Below are positions 9,559-17,915 of a DNA stretch of 64,000 nt, piece after piece. This DNA comes from Crocinitomicaceae bacterium (lineage in GTDB: Bacteria > Bacteroidota > Bacteroidia > Flavobacteriales_D > Crocinitomicaceae). Position 1 is the first letter of the stretch. Every line of letters begins with the position of its first letter. Position numbers and translations under genes: made by a program. The stretch spans positions 124,001 to 188,000 of the forward strand of contig JAQWHI010000018.1 in the NCBI GenBank assembly GCA_029249445.1, read 5' to 3'. The notes below the pieces were generated by a model that was not told the DNA's origin, did not search any database, and was given only the letters and a program-made list of their open reading frames with translations.

Positions 9559-9951
9559 TCAATCTTGTGCTGATGCAATTACAGTTAGAAGAATGAAAGT
9601 TCCAACCATTACAATTCCGGAAATTGGAGGGTTGATATCGTCTTCTAGAAGGTGCATGATGGCACCGATAAATAGGACTGATGAGCCGATACCAATGCTA
9701 ACAACCAATTTTCTTGCTGCCTCTTTTTCTATATTTCTGGCAGTGAAAATAATGATTCCGACCATGATAAGTAATGTCCCAAGTCCTTCTTGCATCAATT
9801 CTGCGATGCGCAGTCCTTCGTGGGTCAATAATTCTTTAGGGAATGTATCTTTTGCCAGTTGAATGGAGTCAATTTGAAAAATGACTCCGGTTAGTAAGAA
9901 CCCGAGTCCAGTTGTAATTAATACATTTCTTGGTCTAATGAATTTTAACAT
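9559..9951 (-). CDS. Small four-helix membrane protein, intact copy of a tandem pair
   Basis: I do not recognise a named family. The 130-residue protein has four hydrophobic segments: VLITTGLGFLLTGVIF, LGTLLIMVGIIIFTA, LVVSIGIGSSVLFIGAIM and ISGIVMVGTFILLTVIA. They are separated by short charged loops. The loop AKDTFPKELLTHEGLRIAELMQEGLGT between helices 1 and 2 is the most conserved part compared with the neighbouring copy. The gene lies 4 bases behind its broken paralogue, so the two probably arose by tandem duplication and share a transcript. No catalytic motif is visible. Confidence 0.75.
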   Translation of the reverse strand: MLKFIRPRNVLITTGLGFLLTGVIFQIDSIQLAKDTFPKELLTHEGLRIAELMQEGLGTLLIMVGIIIFTARNIEKEAARKLVVSIGIGSSVLFIGAIMHLLEDDINPPISGIVMVGTFILLTVIASAQD

Positions 9952-9955
9952 ATAG

Positions 9956-10351
9956 TTAGTGTTCTTGTGCCACTACAACGACAGAGAGCAGTAGTATCAC
10001 TCCTGTAGCGATTATACCAGGAATTGGCGGATGTACGTCATTTTTTAGGAGGTGCAGTATTCCCCCAATAAATATTACTGTGCTTGCGAAACCCAAACCT
10101 ATGATTACTTTTCTTGCAGATTTTTTGTCGACATTGCGTAAGCTAAAAAGTAAGATGCCCATTGCAATTAAGAATGTTCCGAGTGCCTCTTGCATCAGTT
10201 CAGCAATGCGCAATCCCTCATTGGTTAGCAGTTCTTCGAGGAAGGTATCTTTTGCAATCATCGACGGTACGATCTAAAACAATGTTCCCAATGTCATGGA
10301 TACTATTCCTGAGGCAATCAATAGATTTTTTGGCGTGAGTAACTTGTTCAT
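9956..10351 (-). pseudogene. Paralogue of the adjacent small membrane protein, interrupted by an in-frame amber codon
   Basis: Reading the minus strand from the ATG at 10351 gives MNKLLTPKNLLIASGIVSMT then LGTLF, a TAG at codon 26 (10276-10274), then IVPS and MIAKDTFLEELLTNEGLRIA to the end. The intact neighbour, aligned without a gap here, has Gln at codon 26 (IFQIDS). A single C-to-T change from CAG to TAG therefore explains the break. The remaining frame (ATG at 10261, 101 residues, three hydrophobic segments) is intact and could be translated by restart, lacking helix 1. It could equally be a sequencing error. The paralogy makes the diagnosis fairly firm. Confidence 0.8.
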
Positions 10352-10455
10352 TTTTAGTTCCGGTTTGACTTGGTGGTTAATTAGAAGAAAAATCAAACCG
10401 TTTGGTAAGTAACATAGGCAATTTTTAATAAACGTATGTTGACTCTTAATTTTTC

Positions 10456-11325
10456 CTAGTTTTCGGTGGTAACAATTCGTTCTACCGTTCCGTCTGAATA
10501 GATGTAGAGCAGCAGCTGGTTTGGTGCTGCTTTCGTTTCGCGCCCCATGGTGTCGACAATTTTGACCAATTGCTTTTTATTTGCTTGCAATTCTATTTGT
10601 CCTACATTTGGTTGTTGAATGCGTTCAACACGCACGTCATCGATGAAATAATACGCACCATAGGTTCCGGGTTGTGGATTGTAGCCGGGATTGTATGTTG
10701 TTGGTGTTTGTGCGTCCGAACTAAAATTTCCAATTGTGAGGTATTCGTAGGCCTCCGTTGCGGTTAGGGTGTCTGCAACGCGTACCCATTCTGAGGTGTT
10801 CATTATGGCGCTGTTTGGCAGTACTTGCGGTGTATAATTCAGAACACCATCCGTGCCGATTGAAATTTGTTGTGTTGAGAGACGAAGTCCCAATTGATTG
10901 GTCCCAAATTCTGTATAATCGGCGATTGCGGCATAAAATTCAACCACGTAAGTCATTCCGATGTTGAGTGGTGCATCGAAGGGCACTTGAATGTATTCGC
11001 GCTGCTCCATGCCGTCTATTGTGAAGGCAAAGATGCCTGACATCACATTTCCCGAGCGTGGTGCCTGAGGGCCTTTCAGTCCGATTGGTCCGGGATAAGT
11101 GCTGTTTGTTTGGTAGTTCCAGCAGGCGGGATCGATGTTTGTGAAGAAGAGGTCGGGCGTCCCTTGGCTGGGTGCACTCCAATCGTTTGCAGTGGTTGTG
11201 AATTCGTTTGGTCCAAAAATGCCGCAGAGGGTTCCGTTTGTACTTTCAAAATCGGGGTTGGGCACGAGGTTTTGCGCCTGACAAATGTTGACCGTGCAAA
11301 GGGCGAGGAGGAGAGCAGTTCTCAT
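10456..11325 (-). CDS. Secreted protein with a gliding/T9SS-type C-terminal segment
   Basis: The 289-residue protein has a signal peptide (MRTALLLALCTVNICQAQ). The next motif, NLVPNPDFES, is the opening typical of secreted carbohydrate-binding-like beta-sandwich proteins in Bacteroidota. The middle is rich in aromatic, Thr and Gly residues (YAAIADYTEFGTNQLGLRLS, YYFIDDVRVERI), consistent with a jelly-roll domain. The C-terminal LVKIVDTMGRETKAAPNQLL...IYSDGTVERIV matches a tail I have seen on many secreted Crocinitomicaceae/Fluviicola proteins, probably a T9SS sorting domain variant. Its start overlaps the stop of the M1 aminopeptidase (ATGA), so the two are translationally coupled. The ligand is unknown. 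Confidence 0.75.
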   Translation of the reverse strand: MRTALLLALCTVNICQAQNLVPNPDFESTNGTLCGIFGPNEFTTTANDWSAPSQGTPDLFFTNIDPACWNYQTNSTYPGPIGLKGPQAPRSGNVMSGIFAFTIDGMEQREYIQVPFDAPLNIGMTYVVEFYAAIADYTEFGTNQLGLRLSTQQISIGTDGVLNYTPQVLPNSAIMNTSEWVRVADTLTATEAYEYLTIGNFSSDAQTPTTYNPGYNPQPGTYGAYYFIDDVRVERIQQPNVGQIELQANKKQLVKIVDTMGRETKAAPNQLLLYIYSDGTVERIVTTEN

Positions 11326-12896
11326 AATGTATTTATTTCAGCGAGCAATTTGGTGTTTGGATCGCAGTTGATTGTTTTTATTTTTTTCTGAGGCAATTGG
11401 AATTGTTGGACTTTTTTATCAATTGTGAACTGCTTTATTGCTGTTGTTTGGTCGGTGTAGGTAAATTCAATTTCGAGTTCGACGTTGAATGGGTGCTGGT
11501 CTTGTAGTTGTTCTATGGTAAGCAGTTGATTTTTGTTTGTGGTGTTGAGTTCAATTTTTAGTTCGGGGTGGTGTGCATTTCGCAACCACTGATCAAAGAA
11601 GGTGGTAAGGTCTTTCCCTGCACTTGTTTGCATGCATTTTTGAAAGTCGTTTGAGCTTGCATTTCCGAATTTGTAGGTCGTGTAGTACGTTCGAATTCCG
11701 CTGAAAAATGCACTGTCGCCGATTTTTGTCCGCAACATGTGGAGCACCCAAGCGCCTTTTTGGTAGGAGTGGGGGTTGAGCAGGTGCATGAGTGAGGCGT
11801 ATGTTGTATCGATTACGGGGTGTGGGTAGCGTTTTGAAAATTGTATTACTTTCTTGCGTTCGCCCTTCAGGCGTTCGTTCATTGCTGCTGTTCCGTATTG
11901 ATTCTCGAAGTAGAGGTCGGTGAAGTAGGTGGCAAATCCTTCGCTGAGCCAGAGGTGTTTCCAGTCGGACTCACTGGCGGAGTTTCCAAACCATTGGTGT
12001 GCAATTTCGTGGGCGATGAGTGCTTCCATTTCTTGCTGTCCATTCACTGCATTTTCGTCGTAGAAGATGTTTCCGGCGTTTTCCATGCCTCCAAATTGTG
12101 TGGTGGATTGGACGTTTGAAAGTTTCTCGAAAGGGTAAGGACCGATGGTAGCAACGAAGTAATCTACGACGTTTGTAGCCACTGCCATGTCTTTGAAACC
12201 GTTTTCAGCATCTTTTTTATAGGCCCATATATCGACTGGGAAATTGAGCGTGTGTTCGAATTGTTTGGTTTCAAAATCGGCCAATCCGATGACCATTACT
12301 TTTGTTGGCAACTGGATTTTTGATGTGAAGGTGTGTCGCGTGGTTCCATTTTGGAATGTTTGGGCATCTTTCAATACTCCCGTTGCGATGCATTTGTAGT
12401 TGCTCGGAGCAATTACGGTAAATTGTATGCTTGCTTTGTCTGCGGGATGATCCAAGCAGGGGAACCATTGGTGCGCTCTGTTGGGCCAATTGTCGCCAAA
12501 GAAGGTACGTTCATTGAATTTGTTTTTCCCGATGATGAGTCCCGTTTTTGGGATGCCTTTGTAGTGAATGATATAGGTGCCTGTTGCGTCTGCTGTTGCA
12601 CGTGAAATACACAATTGGTTTGCTTCGTGCGTGAAGCGTGCGTCTTTTCCTGTTGTCGTTGTCACTGCTGTGACCTTCATTCCTTTTCCGTTGTTCACCG
12701 ATGCGAGGTCGAGGCAGAAGGTGTTGCTGTCTGTTTTGAAGTTGACCGTCGCATTTTGTATTCCGAAGATGGTATCGTGCGAGTCACTCAATTCGAGTGT
12801 TAGTGCATAGTTGAGCACATCAATTGCATTCGATTGATTTTGTGCCTGTGAAGTGCAGACGGCGCAAAGAATAAAAAGGAGGCAAGCGATTTTCAT
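11322..12896 (-). CDS. Secreted M1-family zinc aminopeptidase
   Basis: The 524-residue protein begins with a signal peptide (MKIACLLFILCAVCTSQAQ). It carries the M1 exopeptidase motif GGMEN at about 269-273. The gluzincin zinc site is HEIAHQWFG (296-304), with the third ligand Glu319 in LWLSEGFATYF. The N-terminal beta-domain (HQWFPCLDHPADKASIQFTV) is typical of the family. At 524 residues it ends soon after the catalytic domain and lacks the large C-terminal helical domain of PepN. The ATG at 12896 was chosen over an upstream TTG because it opens the signal peptide. It probably releases amino acids from peptides at the cell surface or periplasm. Confidence 0.9.
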   Translation of the reverse strand: MKIACLLFILCAVCTSQAQNQSNAIDVLNYALTLELSDSHDTIFGIQNATVNFKTDSNTFCLDLASVNNGKGMKVTAVTTTTGKDARFTHEANQLCISRATADATGTYIIHYKGIPKTGLIIGKNKFNERTFFGDNWPNRAHQWFPCLDHPADKASIQFTVIAPSNYKCIATGVLKDAQTFQNGTTRHTFTSKIQLPTKVMVIGLADFETKQFEHTLNFPVDIWAYKKDAENGFKDMAVATNVVDYFVATIGPYPFEKLSNVQSTTQFGGMENAGNIFYDENAVNGQQEMEALIAHEIAHQWFGNSASESDWKHLWLSEGFATYFTDLYFENQYGTAAMNERLKGERKKVIQFSKRYPHPVIDTTYASLMHLLNPHSYQKGAWVLHMLRTKIGDSAFFSGIRTYYTTYKFGNASSNDFQKCMQTSAGKDLTTFFDQWLRNAHHPELKIELNTTNKNQLLTIEQLQDQHPFNVELEIEFTYTDQTTAIKQFTIDKKVQQFQLPQKKIKTINCDPNTKLLAEINTL

Positions 12897-12955
12897 TGTG
12901 TTGACTCTTTTAAAGCAAGTTCCTTTCAATTTGTTGGTGTTTGTATGTTTTGAGT

Positions 12956-13789
12956 TTATACAGATATAAATGAAAAATTGGAGTTGATCACGGTCAATTC
13001 TTCGGAGTTGACTGTGAGCAGTGGGATTTGGTTTTCATTTTCGATCATTCCTTGTATGAAGCTGTTTGGACTGGGCAGAACACCTTCTTTGAAGTACGCT
13101 GCAGCAATGATGTCGGCATCGACAGATTTTGCATAGTCGAGTACTTTTTTGCTGTATTCTTTTGTGCTTGGCGGCAAGTTGAGAATTTCGTGCTTTACCT
13201 TTTGTTCGTTGAGTGCTCTTCGCACGATGAGTTGGTTTGCTTTTGTTTTTGCTTCAAACACGCTGTCTTTGTCGTGGTATGCGACCAAGTGTATGGTTGC
13301 ATTGAATTTTTTTGCGATTGCGGCTGCAAAGGATGTAATTTGAATACTTTCTTTTGCAAAGTTGAACGGCATTATGAGTGTTTTGATTTTGTCGATTCGT
13401 TTTTTTCCTTGTGTAATAAGGAAGGGCGTGCTTGAGCTGTTGATGATCCGCACGGCGTGGCTTCCGAATACTTTTTGCATTCCGTGTGCTCCGTGTGTTC
13501 CCATTACGATGAGTGCTGCTTTTAGAATGTCTCCTGCTTTGCCGATGTCTTCGTAGAGGTCACCAACGATGACTTTGGTATTGGTCATGGCTTGTTCTTC
13601 TTTTGACAGTGTGTTGAATAGCGCTGTGAATTTTGTTCGGGCTTGTATTTTTTCTGCGTTTTTCTTGACGACATGAAGGATATACACAGAGCCGTCATTT
13701 GCTTCTGCAAGATCAAGTCCGAGGCGCAGGGCGCTTTCAGCTACGGGTGTGAAGTCATAAGGAATTAAGTAGATCGGATTTTTAAACAT
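12956..13789 (-). CDS. Universal stress protein, tandem UspA domains
   Basis: The 277-residue protein contains two UspA folds. The first begins IYLIPYDFTPVAESALRLG and has the nucleotide motif MGTHGAHGMQKVFGSHAVRI, matching G-x2-G-x9-G-S. The second begins IKTLIMPFNFAKESIQ and lacks a clear nucleotide motif near AAYFKEGVLPSPNS, so it is probably degenerate. Tandem Usp proteins are commonly ATP-binding stress or persistence regulators in the cytoplasm. The start at 13789 (MFKNPIYLIPYDF) was chosen because a 62-residue upstream extension in frame has no Usp character and would run into the neighbouring gene. The exact role is not predictable. Confidence 0.88.
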   Translation of the reverse strand: MFKNPIYLIPYDFTPVAESALRLGLDLAEANDGSVYILHVVKKNAEKIQARTKFTALFNTLSKEEQAMTNTKVIVGDLYEDIGKAGDILKAALIVMGTHGAHGMQKVFGSHAVRIINSSSTPFLITQGKKRIDKIKTLIMPFNFAKESIQITSFAAAIAKKFNATIHLVAYHDKDSVFEAKTKANQLIVRRALNEQKVKHEILNLPPSTKEYSKKVLDYAKSVDADIIAAAYFKEGVLPSPNSFIQGMIENENQIPLLTVNSEELTVINSNFSFISV

Positions 13790-13799
13790 GGTTTCAGTG

Positions 13800-14180
13800 T
13801 TAGAGTAAAGTGTAAAAATACCAAAAATATGAGTGCATGAAACGGGGAAGTGCGATTTCTGCTTGTCCTCCACGCACCGCAAAACTGCCCTGAATGAATT
13901 GGCGCTCGGAGGTGTTGACACCCGAGTTTTCAATGCGGTACGTTCCTGTTCCTGTGTTTTGGAAAAGTGCGTCAAAGTAGGAGTTTCCGTGTGTTTTGAT
14001 CAACCCATTGTTCTCCAATTCTGCCGTTGCTTTTTTCATGTGAACATCGCCCAATACATGGATTTCAGCTCCAGATTGTACGTGGATCAGCGCCCCATCG
14101 TTGAAGAGTTCATTGTTGTGTTGAGAAAAAGTCTGTGCGGAAAGAAGCAAACAGACGCCAATAGAGAGCGTAATTTTCAT
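13800..14180 (-). CDS. Truncated secreted adhesin-like protein (N-terminal remnant)
   Basis: The 126-residue frame has a signal peptide (MKITLSIGVCLLLSAQTFSQ). It continues with HNNELFNDGALIHVQSGAEIHVLGDVHM and GTGTYRIENSGVNTSERQFIQG. This repetitive beta-helix-like opening belongs to very long surface proteins of Crocinitomicaceae-type bacteria. After AVRGGQAEIALPRFMH the sequence turns into SYFWYFYTLL and stops 10 bases before the usp start. That ending does not fit the family, so the gene looks truncated by deletion or frameshift. A short functional protein cannot be excluded. Confidence 0.6.
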   Translation of the reverse strand: MKITLSIGVCLLLSAQTFSQHNNELFNDGALIHVQSGAEIHVLGDVHMKKATAELENNGLIKTHGNSYFDALFQNTGTGTYRIENSGVNTSERQFIQGSFAVRGGQAEIALPRFMHSYFWYFYTLL

Positions 14181-14355
14181 AAGTTTAGTCGTTGAAAGGT
14201 AAAATGTTTAAATAAGGTCCGTTTTTTAGGGTTGCGTTTGTGTTTATTTCGTCAAGTTCAGTGTTCGTATCGTAAATTTTTCTTTTCTGTAATCGTTTTT
14301 AATAAATCGTACTACTAAAACCACTAAAAGAGCGATTCCCTCGGGCAGTGAATGC

Positions 14356-16053
14356 ATGTTATTTAAATGCATCGTGCGCATGTGTGAACCACAACAATGT
14401 GTTAGTGGATTAGAAGCGGGATATTATTATGTTGCGGTAATGGATCAAAACTCCTGTACGATATATGATTCTATAGAAGTTGAAGATGCATCAGAGTTAT
14501 TGGTAACAATATCAATAGCTACAAATTATAACGGACAGGACATTTCTTGTTTTGGAATGAGTGATGGAGGGATTGATTTTAATGTGAATGGTGGAACTCC
14601 CGGATATGTATATGAATGGAGAGATCAATTTTTAAATATTCTTGGCACAAGTGAGGATTTAAATGGAATTCCAGCGGGTACATATACCATTTATGTAGTG
14701 GATTTAAATGGATGTACAATTGATACTAGTATTACAGTTACGGAGCCTCCGGCTTTAAGTGTAACAGCTTTAATTACAACAGATTATAATGGAGAAGACA
14801 TTAGTTGTTTTGGTTTTAGCGATGGAGGTTTGGATGCTAATGCAGTTGGGGGTACTCCACAACTGACTTATCATTGGATTGATAGTTTAGGGAATTTGAT
14901 CGGTACAAATTCAATTTTGAATGGAGTTTCAGAAGGTATGTATACCGTCCTGGTAACGGACACGAATGGCTGTCAATCAAGTAAAGAAATTTACGTATCT
15001 CAACCAATTGAATTGGGCTTAGATCTTGATATACTAACAGATTATTATGGGGCAGCGGTGAGTTGCGAATCCCAAGAAGATGTTGCTATTCAGGCATTTG
15101 GATGTTGCGGAACTCCGAGTTATCAGTATTCTTGGAATACGAATCCTGTTCAGAATACTTCTCTAATTTCTGGACTTGGAGAAGTAACATACACCGTAAC
15201 TTTGACAGATGCGAATGGATGTGAACTTGAATCGTCTGTTACTTTGAGTGCCAACCCAATACCACAATTAAATCCTGATCCTCCTGTTGAAGCTTGTCAA
15301 GGTGAAGCAGTTACATTTAATTCGAATGCGGATGCAAATGAAAGTTGTGAGTGGTTGTTTAGTAATAATATGGTTATAGATAATTGCGGACCGAATACGA
15401 TTTATATTGATGAAGCTGGGTGTTATGACGTACAATTGATAATTACGAATGAGTTTGGATGTAGTAATTCTATTTCTCTAACCGATTACATTTGTATTTT
15501 CCCAAATCCAACAGCAGATTTCTTTTTTACACCTGAAACGTTATCGTCTTTAGAGGCAGATGTTGATTTCTATAACGAATCCATTGGAGCAGTCGATTAT
15601 CTATGGGATTTTGGAGATGGTACTACTGCGACAACTTTTGATGCATATCATCAGTATGAACCAGGTCAGTCAATTACATATGAAGTTATTCTTTATGTGA
15701 ATAATGAATTTGGATGTGTAGATAGTATTTCTAAGGAAATAAAGATAAAAGATGAGCTTTTAGTTTACGTGCCAAATACCTTCACACCAGATGGAGATCA
15801 ATACAACAATGTTTTTAAACCAGTTTTAGGTTCTAATTTAAGTGTAGAAAATTATGAGTTTTCGGTATTTAATCGGTGGGGCGAGCAGATTTTTATTTCG
15901 AATGATCCAAACGAGTTTTGGGACGGAACCTATAGAGGGAAGCAATGTCAAGAAGGGACTTATGTCTGGAAGTTGGTTTTGATCGCAAGTGAAGAAGTCA
16001 TTGAATCTGGGCAGCGTTCAGAATACATTGGGCATGTGAATGTACTGAGGTAG
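14356..16053 (+). CDS. 5'-truncated SprB-repeat/PKD surface protein with T9SS type B (CHU_C) sorting domain
   Basis: The 565-codon frame has no signal peptide and begins inside a repeat (CVSGLEAGYYYVAVMDQNSC). Three further SprB-like repeats follow, each with (D)ISCFG.SDGGID...GGTP...W and AGTYTIYVVDLNGC. A PKD domain (VDYLWDFGDGTTATTFDAYHQYEPG) lies at about residues 405-460. The C-terminal type B signal is YVPNTFTPDGDQYNNVFKP to EGTYVWKLVL, which directs export through T9SS in gliding-adhesin-type proteins. Without a Sec signal the product could not reach T9SS, so this is most likely the 3' remnant of a much longer gene. Sampled GC is about 38 percent. Confidence 0.8.
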   Translation: MLFKCIVRMCEPQQCVSGLEAGYYYVAVMDQNSCTIYDSIEVEDASELLVTISIATNYNGQDISCFGMSDGGIDFNVNGGTPGYVYEWRDQFLNILGTSEDLNGIPAGTYTIYVVDLNGCTIDTSITVTEPPALSVTALITTDYNGEDISCFGFSDGGLDANAVGGTPQLTYHWIDSLGNLIGTNSILNGVSEGMYTVLVTDTNGCQSSKEIYVSQPIELGLDLDILTDYYGAAVSCESQEDVAIQAFGCCGTPSYQYSWNTNPVQNTSLISGLGEVTYTVTLTDANGCELESSVTLSANPIPQLNPDPPVEACQGEAVTFNSNADANESCEWLFSNNMVIDNCGPNTIYIDEAGCYDVQLIITNEFGCSNSISLTDYICIFPNPTADFFFTPETLSSLEADVDFYNESIGAVDYLWDFGDGTTATTFDAYHQYEPGQSITYEVILYVNNEFGCVDSISKEIKIKDELLVYVPNTFTPDGDQYNNVFKPVLGSNLSVENYEFSVFNRWGEQIFISNDPNEFWDGTYRGKQCQEGTYVWKLVLIASEEVIESGQRSEYIGHVNVLR

Positions 16054-16227
16054 TATTCCACAGTTGTCCTTGAAACCGACCTGCCCAAAGTTTGACCTAT
16101 GCTTGCCGAAGGGAAGCGGAGAAAAAAACTTCACAAAACAATTGTGCCTGCTTCCAAGAGTTGTTATTTTGGAATGCACGAAACTGTTTTGGATTTCAAA
16201 GGGAGTTTTAGTAAAGGTTGCAGATTC

Positions 16228-17313
16228 ATGGAAGAGAAATTGCCCGTTCGAAAAATTGTTCATATTGATATGGATGCGTTCTATGCATCGGTTGAACAAA
16301 TGGACACACCCGCTCTTCGTGGGAAGCCCATCGCAGTGGGCGGCGATCGAGAACGCGGCGTTGTTGCTGCGGCGAGTTATGAAGCACGCAAGTATGGCGT
16401 GAAGTCGGCCATGCCCTCCGTTGTGGCTGCACGACGCTGTCCCGATTTGATTTTCGTACCGCCACGCTTTGAACGCTACAAAGAAATTTCGGAGCAAATC
16501 CGCGCCATTTTTTATGAATACACCGACCTCGTTGAACCGCTTTCACTCGATGAAGCATTCCTCGATGTGACAGAAAATAAAATCAACCACCCCTCCGCAA
16601 CACTCCTCGCCGAAGAAATACGGTACCGCATTTATACAGAAGTCGGACTCACCGCATCGGCCGGAATCTCAATCAATAAGTTCACTGCAAAAATTGCTTC
16701 CGACATCAACAAGCCGAACGGCCAACGCACCATACCACCCGAGGAAGTGCTCCAGTTTCTGAAACACCTGCCAATTGAGAAATTTTTTGGCGTCGGAAAA
16801 GTTACCGCCGAGAAGATGAAATTGCACGGCATATTTATCGGAAGTGATTTAAAGGCAAAATCACGCAATTACCTCCAACAGCATTTTGGGAAATCGGGCG
16901 CACATTTTTACAACATCGTTCGGGGCATACAACACAGCGCTGTGCAACCCGACCGCATCCGGAAGTCCATCGCCGTAGAACGCACCTTTCAAAACGACCT
17001 TGATTCTGAGAAATACATCCTCGAACACCTGAACAAAATTGCAGGTATCCTCGAAGAACGAGTCAAAAAAAGTGAAGTCAAAGGGAAAACAATCACGCTA
17101 AAACTGAAATACAACGATTTTACTCAGCAAACACGAAGCAAGACCGTACCCGATTTTTTGGAGCACCAAGAAGCGATTTATGCCGTGGTGCGTGAACTTG
17201 TGCAACAACGCCTCATCGAAAAGCCCTTGCGCCTGCTCGGAATCTCCATGACAAAACTCAACGTAAACGATACAGTAAAAAGTGTGTCCGTTCAATTGGG
17301 CCTCGATTTTTAA
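16228..17313 (+). CDS. dinB: DNA polymerase IV (Y-family translesion polymerase)
   Basis: DinB copies past lesions with low fidelity. The 361-residue protein has the catalytic motifs HIDMDAFYASVEQ and LSLDEAFLDVT (metal-binding Asp and Glu). YEARKYGVKSAMPS, TASAGISINKFTAKIASD and the thumb motif FFGVGKVTAEKM are also present. The little-finger domain follows to the end. I do not see a C-terminal beta-clamp motif of the QLxLF type; the end is SVQLGLDF, which could serve as one. The ATG at 16228 starts the family-like N-terminus. A sampled 60-base stretch is about 52 percent GC against about 38 percent in neighbours, hinting at different ancestry. Confidence 0.95.
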   Translation: MEEKLPVRKIVHIDMDAFYASVEQMDTPALRGKPIAVGGDRERGVVAAASYEARKYGVKSAMPSVVAARRCPDLIFVPPRFERYKEISEQIRAIFYEYTDLVEPLSLDEAFLDVTENKINHPSATLLAEEIRYRIYTEVGLTASAGISINKFTAKIASDINKPNGQRTIPPEEVLQFLKHLPIEKFFGVGKVTAEKMKLHGIFIGSDLKAKSRNYLQQHFGKSGAHFYNIVRGIQHSAVQPDRIRKSIAVERTFQNDLDSEKYILEHLNKIAGILEERVKKSEVKGKTITLKLKYNDFTQQTRSKTVPDFLEHQEAIYAVVRELVQQRLIEKPLRLLGISMTKLNVNDTVKSVSVQLGLDF

Positions 17314-17364
17314 ACTTGTATTGTGCACAATTCGCGTTCAATGGACGTCAAACGCACATGGGAG

Positions 17365-17613
17365 TCAATTGAATTTTTTGAGGTCGGGGATGCTGTAGCT
17401 TTCTCCTTTTGAGAAATCAATTTTTAGTGATTCTTGTTCATCGGTTTGAACAAACGGAAACCCTTCAACAAAAGCATCAATTTGAGTTTTGTCTTTTGCT
17501 TTCCAATAGGTTTTGAGCTTCAATTGATCGGACGTAGGAATGGCAACAAGCTTTCCGAGTGCCTGGTTTTCATAGATCACAAATGCATTGGCTTCTTTTC
17601 TCAATATTCCCAT
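17365..17613 (-). CDS. Small hypothetical protein
   Basis: The 82-residue frame MGILRKEANAFVIYENQALG...LKKFN is convergent with dinB. It is hydrophilic, Lys- and Asp-rich, with no signal peptide, membrane segment or recognised motif. The amino-acid mix (many K, F, E, D; few rare residues) looks coding, and it lies outside the dinB frame rather than shadowing a gene. I do not recognise a family and see no strong ribosome binding site. Confidence 0.5.
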   Translation of the reverse strand: MGILRKEANAFVIYENQALGKLVAIPTSDQLKLKTYWKAKDKTQIDAFVEGFPFVQTDEQESLKIDFSKGESYSIPDLKKFN

Positions 17614-17915
17614 GGATGCGAAGGTAATTTAATTTTCGATGAAATGCAGTCCGAGGTAGTCTCATTCCAAACCGGAAATACACAAATATGACACAATTCC
17701 TCCCTTCGGTGGAGGCCATTTAGATAAGAGAAAATAATGTTTCTCTTATATTTATACAGAAAAAAAATGCTGTTAATTAACTGATTTTAAATAGTTTATA
17801 TTTTTGGTGCGTACAGAAGTGCCTGAAATAACGTTTTGTTGTTGTGTGACTCCTATTTACAATAAGAATTTTGGCTATCATTAGGAATGGAGTAATAGAT
17901 ACTTCTTGCATGCAT
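17614..17915 (+). other. 302-base AT-rich intergenic stretch
   Basis: It holds no frame that looks coding. AT content is high and includes short repeats of TTCTCTTAT/TAAGAGAAA around 17725-17755 that can form a weak hairpin. It lies just upstream of a decayed Kelch gene and may contain that gene's former promoter. No TAnnTTTG box at a convincing position was found. Confidence 0.4.

Noticed and set aside
16018-16497. Minus-strand 159-codon frame across the start of dinB
   Set aside because: Overlaps the conserved dinB N-terminus and has no family features.
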